Shown here: piece by piece, positions 1-5,359 of the stretch
How positions within the stretch are numbered: the first letter of the stretch is position 1
Layout of the letters: each line of letters begins with the position of its first letter
Assembly: GCA_964397995.1 (NCBI GenBank)
Contig: CAYNLG010000070.1
Coordinates: 1-19,556 of the forward strand
Length of the DNA stretch: 19,556 nucleotides
DNA from: CAYNLG01 sp964397995
Lineage (GTDB): Bacteria > Planctomycetota > Phycisphaerae > FEN-1346
Direction of reading: 5' to 3'
Program-made: the position numbers and the translations under genes
Notes under the pieces: generated by a model
The model's input: the letters and a program-made list of their open reading frames with translations, nothing else
Databases searched by the model: none
What the model was told of the DNA's origin: nothing

Positions 1-2
1 GC

Positions 3-1061
3 AATGATCTGGGCCGCATCGCCGAGACGGGAAGCGTGGATGTGCCCGCGCTCTTCGCGATCGAGCGCTACCCCACGGTCTGGCAGATGACCTCCACGGT
101 CACGGCGCGAAGCCGGGCCGGCCTGGAAGAGACCTTTGCCGCGCTCTTCCCCTGCGCTTCAGTGACGGGCGCGCCCAAGGCGAGCACCATGCGCCTCATC
201 GCCGAACTCGAGACCACACCCCGCCGGCTCTACACCGGCAGCATCGGCTTCGTGCTCCCGAACGGGCGCGCGCAGTTCAACGTGGCCATCCGGACCGTAC
301 TCGTGGACCGCCACATGGCGAGCGCCGAATACGGAGTGGGCGGCGGCATTGTCTGGGATTCCGAGGCAGCGGACGAGTACGCCGAATGCCGGCACAAGTC
401 CCGCGTACTGGCAGAACAGCGCCCGGTCTTCCGCCTGCTCGAGTCCCTCCTCTGGACGCCCGAAAAAGGCTACGTCCTGCTGGAGGCGCATCTGGAGCGG
501 CTCCTGGCGTCAGCCGACTACTTCGGCTTTCCTGCCGACCCGGATGCGCTCCAGGCGCAGCTCCTGGCACTGGGCCGCTCGCTCCCCGCAGCCCCGCACA
601 AGGTGCGGCTCCTCCTGGCCGAAGACGGCGCCATTACCATAGAGGCAGCGTCGCTCCCGGCGGAGCCGGACGACCGGCCCGTGCAGCTGGGCATGGCGCC
701 CCGACCCGTCGATCCCTCGAACGTGTTTCTCTACCACAAAACCACGCACCGAAAGGTCTACGAAGACGCGCACGCCGCCTGCCCGGGGTGTGATGACGCG
801 TTGCTCCTCAACACCCGCGGCGAGCTGACCGAGACCACGATCGCCAACCTCGTTGTGGCGCGCAGCGGGAAATATCTGACGCCGCCGGTGTCGAGCGGGC
901 TGCTGGCCGGCACCTTGCGCAATCACCTGCTCGCATGCGGCCAGCTCGAGGAAGCCGTGATCCCGCGCGATTCCCTCGCACCCGAAGACCGCCTGTACGT
1001 GATCAACTCGGTGCGCGCATGGCGTCCAGCCGTTCTGGCATGCAGAACCTGCGCCGATTGA
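3..1061 (+). CDS. pabBC: Aminodeoxychorismate synthase component I / 4-amino-4-deoxychorismate lyase fusion (PabB-PabC), 5' partial
   Basis: The reading frame is open from base 3 and starts with the PabB motif NDLGR, so the true start is upstream of the window; 352 codons are visible. The first ~140 residues are the C-terminal end of a chorismate-binding domain, with SVTGAPK (substrate loop), a VGGGIVWDS stretch and the EYAECRHK segment typical of the active site. The rest is a fold-type IV PLP enzyme (PabC): the likely Schiff-base lysine is in HKTTHR (codon 738-740), followed by NTRGELTETTIANL, the cofactor-phosphate and substrate region. Known role of the pair: chorismate plus glutamine-derived ammonia gives aminodeoxychorismate, then the lyase releases pyruvate and 4-aminobenzoate for folate, in the cytoplasm. 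Such fusions are common in bacteria. A GTG at base 36 is internal and not the start. No clear terminator follows. Confidence 0.93.
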   Translation, partial: NDLGRIAETGSVDVPALFAIERYPTVWQMTSTVTARSRAGLEETFAALFPCASVTGAPKASTMRLIAELETTPRRLYTGSIGFVLPNGRAQFNVAIRTVLVDRHMASAEYGVGGGIVWDSEAADEYAECRHKSRVLAEQRPVFRLLESLLWTPEKGYVLLEAHLERLLASADYFGFPADPDALQAQLLALGRSLPAAPHKVRLLLAEDGAITIEAASLPAEPDDRPVQLGMAPRPVDPSNVFLYHKTTHRKVYEDAHAACPGCDDALLLNTRGELTETTIANLVVARSGKYLTPPVSSGLLAGTLRNHLLACGQLEEAVIPRDSLAPEDRLYVINSVRAWRPAVLACRTCAD

Positions 1062-1098
1062 TGCTTGAGAAGATTCGACCAGATCGCAGCAACACAAT

Positions 1099-1127
1099 TT
1101 GACAACCGGTGTATTGTGGTGTACCTT
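1099..1127 (+). promoter_or_regulatory. Sigma-70-like promoter for the XRE/receiver pair
   Basis: A perfect -35 box TTGACA (1099-1104) is followed after exactly 17 bases by TACCTT (1122-1127), which keeps the key T, A and final T of a -10 box. It lies in the 248-base gap after pabBC, about 180 bases before the XRE start, and nothing else in the gap fits as well. The rest of this gap shows no gene. Confidence 0.5.
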
Positions 1128-1134
1128 AACGGTA
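1122..1134. promoter_or_regulatory. Short inverted repeat over the -10 box, possible operator
   Basis: TACC (1122-1125) and GGTA (1131-1134) form an inverted repeat with a 5-base centre (TTAAC) that covers the candidate -10 box. Two direct copies of GGTGTA lie just upstream (1109-1114 and 1118-1123). XRE repressors often bind short dyads over their own promoter, so this could be an autoregulatory site. That is inference, since the dyad arms are only 4 bases. Confidence 0.25.
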
Positions 1135-1309
1135 TCGCCTCGCTGTATGCGGAGCGCGTGAGCGGTATGTATTGTCCGGCGGTCTGATCAGGCAAGCGCG
1201 CTCTGCTGCAGTCCCCTGTCTTGCCTGTTCAGGCGGGAAGGCTTCCGGATACCTTTTGCAGAAAAATCGTTGCGGAATAGGTGACATTTCCGTAAGAGAG
1301 GAGGCGCTG

Positions 1310-1810
1310 ATGCCAGCAAACAAGGAGAAGGGGTCCTCCGCAGCCGGAGATGCCTGGGCCGCAGAGTTTTCCGAGCGCGTGCGTCGGCTGCGGGTCAACC
1401 GGTTTGGCTCCCGGCGGGGCTCCAGAAGCCAGACCGCCCGCGTGACCGGCATCACCGCCAGCGACTGGCGCGGGTATGAGAAGGGCGTGATGCCGAGCGC
1501 CGAGAAGCTGCATCGCATCTGCGAGACGCTTCAATGCGATGCCAACTGGCTGCTCGGCCTGTCCGAGGCGCCGGACCCCGGGGTGACCAGCTTCCAGCAG
1601 CGGATCATCCGGTCCCTGATCGATGTGCAGGAGGCGTTGCACGCGTTCGACGGCATGTTCACAGACTGCCTGGTCCACCTCCGGGATACGTTGACCGACC
1701 CGGAAATCGCCCAGGCCCAGTGCTTCAAGCTCTATGCCATTGCCCAGCGTCTGGCCCAACTGCGGCAGGAGATCCACCAGAGCGAAACGACCGAGAAGGG
1801 CGAGCCCTGA
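1310..1810 (+). CDS. XRE-family helix-turn-helix transcriptional regulator
   Basis: The protein has 166 residues. Residues ~20-85 form a Cro/C1-type HTH domain: the recognition region SQTARVTGITASDWRGYEKG at 40-59, then PSAEKLHRICETLQCDANWLLGLSE, the classic fifth-helix ending of this family. Residues 95-155 are predicted mostly helical and have no recognised fold; they may dimerise or sense a ligand. The ATG at 1310 is chosen because GAGAGGAGG (1296-1304) sits 5 bases upstream and the HTH fits fully; the frame stays open back to 1172, but that extension has no SD and no family support. The receiver gene follows after 2 bases, so the two are surely co-transcribed. The DNA target is unknown; self-regulation is plausible from the dyad at 1122-1134. 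Confidence 0.85.
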   Translation: MPANKEKGSSAAGDAWAAEFSERVRRLRVNRFGSRRGSRSQTARVTGITASDWRGYEKGVMPSAEKLHRICETLQCDANWLLGLSEAPDPGVTSFQQRIIRSLIDVQEALHAFDGMFTDCLVHLRDTLTDPEIAQAQCFKLYAIAQRLAQLRQEIHQSETTEKGEP

Positions 1811-1812
1811 AG

Positions 1813-2328
1813 ATGAATGCCACGCCTGCAGGACACGGCGCAGACACCCCGGACGGACGGCCCGGCCCTGCTCACCCGAAGACCAGGATTCTCGTCGTGG
1901 AGGACGAATCCGCACTGCGCGAGCTGATGCGTCTGGTGCTGGAGAAGGAAGGCCATTCGGTCATCACCACCGACGACGGGGCCAAGGGACTGGAGACCCT
2001 CCTGGAGCAGCCCGACATCCCGCTCGTGCTCTTGAACCTGCTGATGCCCCGGATGCCGGGGGAGGAGTTCCTCTCGCGCCTCCTGGAGCTCCCTGCGCGG
2101 CAGCGGCCGACCGTGATCGTGGTGACGGGCAAAGTCCCCCCACCCGAGCCGTCCGAGTGGCCCGCAGGACTGGTGGCAGCCGTGCTGCGCAAACCCTACA
2201 AGCAGTCCGACCTGCGCGAACGTGTCCGCTCGGTGCTGCAAAGCCGCGCAACCTCTGCCGGAGGCGGCCACCTGAACGCCAAGCAGAACGGGCAGCAATG
2301 CTCCGAGCCGGGTGCAGCCGAGACCTGA
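1813..2328 (+). CDS. Single-domain response-regulator receiver protein with Asn at the phosphorylation site
   Basis: The protein has 171 residues. A receiver (REC/CheY-like) domain spans ~24-145: ILVVEDES with the acidic pair E30-D31, the phosphorylation loop LVLLNLLMPRMPG, the switch threonine in VVTGK (T105) and the lysine in LRKPY (K127). The residue that should be the phospho-acceptor Asp is N75 (codon AAC, 2035-2037); the other catalytic positions are intact. There is no output domain, and the C-terminal ~25 residues look disordered. The start at 1813 lies 2 bases after the XRE stop; a GAGAAGGG stretch about 12 bases upstream is a weak SD, so translational coupling is likely. No histidine kinase is in the window. 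Known pseudo-receivers with a changed Asp act by protein contact, not His-Asp phosphotransfer; a partnership with the upstream XRE protein is inference. Confidence 0.88.
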   Translation: MNATPAGHGADTPDGRPGPAHPKTRILVVEDESALRELMRLVLEKEGHSVITTDDGAKGLETLLEQPDIPLVLLNLLMPRMPGEEFLSRLLELPARQRPTVIVVTGKVPPPEPSEWPAGLVAAVLRKPYKQSDLRERVRSVLQSRATSAGGGHLNAKQNGQQCSEPGAAET

Positions 2329-2346
2329 TTCGACAGGCATCCCTTC

Positions 2347-2363
2347 CTGGCCGGACCGGTCAG
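2347..2363 (+). terminator. Weak hairpin after the receiver gene
   Basis: CTGGCC (2347-2352) and GGTCAG (2358-2363) pair as 6 bp with one G-U, around a 5-base loop, followed by only three T. It sits 19 bases after the receiver stop. It could be a weak terminator, or just a chance hairpin in GC-rich DNA. Confidence 0.25.
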
Positions 2364-2376
2364 TTTGACACGATGA

Positions 2377-2388
2377 TGTTGGCCAACA
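2377..2388. promoter_or_regulatory. Perfect 12-bp palindrome upstream of dnaK
   Basis: TGTTGGCCAACA is its own reverse complement. It lies in the 274-base non-coding gap between the receiver gene and dnaK, 7 bases after a TTGACA hexamer (2365-2370) that has no matching -10 box. It could be an operator. No CIRCE element (the HrcA target) is present in the gap. Confidence 0.3.
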
Positions 2389-2445
2389 GCCCAGGATTCC
2401 GGCGGACCCTGGCAGCGTTCGCCCGGGCACATCGACCATAATCGG

Positions 2446-2473
2446 TTGCCACACCAACACTTCAGAATATACC
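2446..2473 (+). promoter_or_regulatory. dnaK: Possible dnaK promoter
   Basis: TTGCCA (2446-2451) is followed after 16 bases by TATACC (2468-2473), in the only AT-richer patch of the gap. This would give a leader of roughly 125 bases. No sigma-32 type boxes were recognised. The match is moderate. Confidence 0.3.
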
Positions 2474-2602
2474 GCGCAAGGCAGTGGTGTGGCGCGCGAG
2501 TTGCAGGGATGTGGCCGGAACGCGGCCTTACAAGCCGTGTGTAGTTGAGCGTATGGACGCAGAAAGGCATTGGCGAAGGCTTTACAGATAGGAGTGTTCA
2601 TC

Positions 2603-4537
2603 ATGGGCAAACTCATTGGAATCGACCTGGGAACGACCAACAGCGTGGTCGCCGTGATGGAGGGGGGCGAATCCAAGGTGCTGACCAACAAGGAAGGCAA
2701 CCGCACCACCCCTTCGGTCGTGGCGTTCACCAAGGAAGGGCGTCTGGTCGGCCATCTGGCCAAGCGGCAAGCGGTGACGAATCCGGAGAACACCATCTTC
2801 TCCATCAAGCGCTTCACGGGACGCCGCCACAACGAGGTGGCCACCGAAGAGAAGATGGTCCCCTACAAGATCACCGGCGGCGCTTCGGAACTCGTCAAGG
2901 TCGAGGCACAGGGCAAGGAATACACCCCGCCCGAGCTCAGCGCCATGGTGCTCCAGTACCTCAAGTCCTGCGCCGAGGACTACCTCGGCGAGAAGGTCAC
3001 CGAGGCTGTCATCACCGTGCCCGCCTACTTCAACGACTCGCAGCGCCAGGCCACCAAGGATGCCGGCCGCATCGCCGGGCTGGAGGTCAAGCGCATCATC
3101 AACGAACCGACCGCTGCCAGCCTGGCCTACGGGCTCGAGAAGAAGGAGAACGAAAAGATCGCGGTCTTCGACTTCGGCGGCGGGACGTTCGACATCTCCA
3201 TCCTGGACGTCGGCGAAGGCGTCTTCGAAGTCAAGGCCACCCACGGCGACACCCACCTCGGCGGGGACGACCTCGACAAGCTCCTCATCGACCACATTGC
3301 CGAGGAGTTCAAGAAGGAGAACCAGATCGACCTCCGGGACGACCCGATGGCCCACCAGCGCCTGAAAGAGGCCGCCGAAAAGGCCAAGTGCGAACTCTCC
3401 TCCACCCCGGAGACCGACATCAACCTGCCCTTCATCACCGCCGACGCCAGCGGGCCCAAGCACCTGACGATGAAGCTCACGCGGGCCCGGTTCGAGGAGC
3501 TGGCGCGGCCGGTCGTCGAGCGGCTGCGCGGCCCGTGCAACCAGTGCCTGGTCGACGCCGGCTACAACGCCGGCGACATCGACGAAGTCATCCTCGTCGG
3601 CGGCTCGACCCGCATCCCGATGGTCCAGCAGCTCGTCAAGGACGTCTTCGAGCGCGACCCCCACAAGGGCGTCAACCCCGACGAAGTCGTCGCCGTCGGC
3701 GCCGCCATCCAGGGCGCCATCCTCGGCGGCGAGTACAAGGACCAGAACGTCCTCCTGCTCGACGTCACGCCCCTTTCCCTCGGCATCGAAACCCTCGGCG
3801 GCGTCATGACGACGCTCGTCCCCCGCAACACCACCATCCCGACCAGCAAGAAGGAGGTCTTCTCCACGGCCGCCGACAACCAGCCCTCCGTCGAAATCCA
3901 CGTCCTTCAGGGCGAGCGGCCCATGGCCAACCAGAACCGCACCCTCGGCCGCTTCCAGTTGACGGGTATCCCGCCGGCGCCGCGCGGCATGCCGCAGATC
4001 GAGGTCTCCTTCGACATCGACGCCAACGGCATCCTCCATGTCAGCGCCAAGGACCTGGGCACCGGCAAGGAGCAGTCCATCGAAATCAAGTCCAGCTCCG
4101 GCCTCGAGGAAGGCGAGGTCGACCGCATGACCCAGGAGGCCAAGGAGCACGCCGAGGAGGACAAGAACCTCCGCCAACTCATCGACAAACGCAACGAGGC
4201 CGACTCCATGGTCTACAACGTCGAGCGGACCCTTCGCGAACACGGCGAGAGGCTCGGCGCCGAGGACCGCCGCCAGATCGAGTCCGCCGTCCAGGAGGTC
4301 AAGCAGGCCCTCCAGGGCGAGGACGTCCAGGCCATCGACCGCGCCGTCGAGAAGCTCAACCAGGCCTCCCATTCCATCGCCCAGATGCTCTACCAGCAGA
4401 CCCAGCAACAGGCCGACGCGGGCGCCCAGGCCGGGCCCGGCCCGCAGCCCGGCAGCCCGGGAACCCAGCCCGGCACCGGGGGCGGCAGCGAAAGCGATGA
4501 GGACGTCATCGACGCCGACTACGAAGTGAAGGAGTAA
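2603..4537 (+). CDS. dnaK: Molecular chaperone DnaK (Hsp70)
   Basis: The protein has 644 residues, normal for DnaK. The nucleotide-binding domain (1-385) has the phosphate-1 loop IGIDLGTTNS, AYFNDSQRQATKDAG, INEPTAASLAYG, phosphate-2 loop DFGGGTFD (190-197) and VGGSTRIP. The linker VLLLDVTPLSLGIETLGG leads into the substrate-binding sandwich (about 395-505), then the helical lid, and a Gly/Pro/Gln-rich tail ending in the conserved acidic DEDVIDADYEVKE. The ATG at 2603 is chosen over one at 2570 because AGGAG (2590-2594) lies 8 bases upstream and DnaK proteins start at MGKLIGIDLG. The cytoplasmic ATPase refolds proteins with DnaJ and GrpE. Neither of these, nor hrcA, is adjacent, so this may be one of several DnaK paralogues. 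A hairpin terminator follows at 4582-4610. Confidence 0.97.
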   Translation: MGKLIGIDLGTTNSVVAVMEGGESKVLTNKEGNRTTPSVVAFTKEGRLVGHLAKRQAVTNPENTIFSIKRFTGRRHNEVATEEKMVPYKITGGASELVKVEAQGKEYTPPELSAMVLQYLKSCAEDYLGEKVTEAVITVPAYFNDSQRQATKDAGRIAGLEVKRIINEPTAASLAYGLEKKENEKIAVFDFGGGTFDISILDVGEGVFEVKATHGDTHLGGDDLDKLLIDHIAEEFKKENQIDLRDDPMAHQRLKEAAEKAKCELSSTPETDINLPFITADASGPKHLTMKLTRARFEELARPVVERLRGPCNQCLVDAGYNAGDIDEVILVGGSTRIPMVQQLVKDVFERDPHKGVNPDEVVAVGAAIQGAILGGEYKDQNVLLLDVTPLSLGIETLGGVMTTLVPRNTTIPTSKKEVFSTAADNQPSVEIHVLQGERPMANQNRTLGRFQLTGIPPAPRGMPQIEVSFDIDANGILHVSAKDLGTGKEQSIEIKSSSGLEEGEVDRMTQEAKEHAEEDKNLRQLIDKRNEADSMVYNVERTLREHGERLGAEDRRQIESAVQEVKQALQGEDVQAIDRAVEKLNQASHSIAQMLYQQTQQQADAGAQAGPGPQPGSPGTQPGTGGGSESDEDVIDADYEVKE

Positions 4538-4581
4538 CCGGGCACCCCCACGCCCCGCGGGACCGTGTGCCGAAAGCCGAA

Positions 4582-4610
4582 GCCGGCCCGCCCTTCGGGG
4601 GCGGGCCGGC
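4582..4610. terminator. Hairpin terminator between convergent dnaK and the membrane-protein gene
   Basis: GCCGGCCCGCC (4582-4592) pairs perfectly with GGCGGGCCGGC (4600-4610) around a CTTCGGG loop, which contains the very stable C-UUCG-G tetraloop. It lies between the dnaK stop (4537) and the stop of the opposite-strand gene (4628), the usual place for a shared bidirectional terminator. There is no strong T-run on the plus strand; the minus strand shows only short TTC/TTTC runs, so efficiency is uncertain. Confidence 0.65.
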
Positions 4611-4627
4611 GTCCGTTGCGCCCGGTC

Positions 4628-5248
4628 TCAAGCCGCCGGCGCCTCCCCGGCCGCGACCCCGCGACGGCGCCAGGAGAAGACCAGCAGGCCCGTCCCGACG
4701 AAGACGTGCGCCAGGCAGGTGCTCCAGGCGGCCGGTTGGCCCGCCAGGAAACCGTAGCTCTCACCGAGGGGGGTCATCCGGTAGGTCACGTCCTGGTGGA
4801 GCCACGCCAGGCCCAAGGCCTCTTCGGCCACCACCAGTGGGTTGCCGTGCACCACCGCCCGGACAAGCCCCTCGGCCGCCGGGCCGTCGAGCAGCCCCGC
4901 CAGGGCCCCCGCCGGGAAGACGGCGGCCACCAGCCCCCACCCGACCAGCGCCGCCCCCCCCTGGGCCGCGCGCGACCCGGCCACGCGCTCGGCGGAAGCC
5001 GTCACCCCCGCCAGCAGCACCAGGAACCCGAGGGCGACGAGTTGGGCCTTGAGCACGCCCACGACGGCTTCGCCGCCGACGAGCACCCCGCCCATGAAGA
5101 GCAGCCCCGTAACGACGACCAGCGGCGCGGGCAGCCGCACCAGCCGCCGGTCGCGCTGCCCGGCGGGCGGCGTCAGGCCCTCCAGCCCCGCCCAGAGCGG
5201 CAGCAGCAAGACCTCCAGGGCCACGATGAGGCGCAGCAGTCCGAGCAC
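4628..5248 (-). CDS. Unrecognised multi-pass membrane protein
   Basis: The protein has 206 residues and I do not recognise its family. Hydrophobic stretches suitable for membrane helices lie at about residues 3-20, 41-58, 66-82, 98-118 and 178-194, so perhaps five passes. A conserved-looking polar segment between the last two reads HQDVTYRMTPLGESYGF, and the C-terminus after the last helix is basic (SWRRR), suggesting it is cytoplasmic. The start is a GTG at 5248, supported by GGAGG (5255-5259) 6 bases upstream. The gene stands alone: the pil operon's intrinsic terminator (5302-5337) lies just upstream, so it should have its own promoter, though none is obvious in 5249-5300. It converges with dnaK. 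The frame is real given codon pattern, SD and coherent hydrophobicity; function cannot be assigned. Confidence 0.75.
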   Translation of the reverse strand: MLGLLRLIVALEVLLLPLWAGLEGLTPPAGQRDRRLVRLPAPLVVVTGLLFMGGVLVGGEAVVGVLKAQLVALGFLVLLAGVTASAERVAGSRAAQGGAALVGWGLVAAVFPAGALAGLLDGPAAEGLVRAVVHGNPLVVAEEALGLAWLHQDVTYRMTPLGESYGFLAGQPAAWSTCLAHVFVGTGLLVFSWRRRGVAAGEAPAA

Positions 5249-5301
5249 GGTCCGCCTCCGGTTCGCCGCCCCCCATGGTACCGGCGGGGCGCCGCCGGGG
5301 C

Positions 5302-5337
5302 AAAAAAGAAGCGGGGAGGCCGGTTGGGCCTCCCCGC
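5302..5337 (-). terminator. Intrinsic terminator of the pil operon
   Basis: On the minus strand an 11-bp perfect stem (arms GCGGGGAGGCC and GGCCTCCCCGC, at 5327-5337 and 5311-5321) with a 5-base loop is followed at once by TTCTTTTTTG (5310-5301). It begins about 22 bases after the secretin stop. This is the clearest Rho-independent terminator in the window. A second perfect 7-bp hairpin (CCGGCGG/CCGCCGG, 5281-5298) follows directly downstream. Confidence 0.9.
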
Positions 5338-5359
5338 GAGGGTGCGTCGGGTCGCCGGC

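Noticed and set aside
1172..1309. 46-residue extension of the XRE protein
   Set aside because: No SD, no family support; strong SD directly before the ATG at 1310.
2329..2602. CIRCE element or sigma-32 promoter for dnaK
   Set aside because: No TTAGCACTC/GAGTGCTAA dyad and no CTTGAA/CCCCAT boxes were found.
2545..4500. Long open frames overlapping dnaK on both strands (also 2582-4408 minus)
   Set aside because: DnaK is unmistakable in its own frame; the others are shadows of its codon bias.
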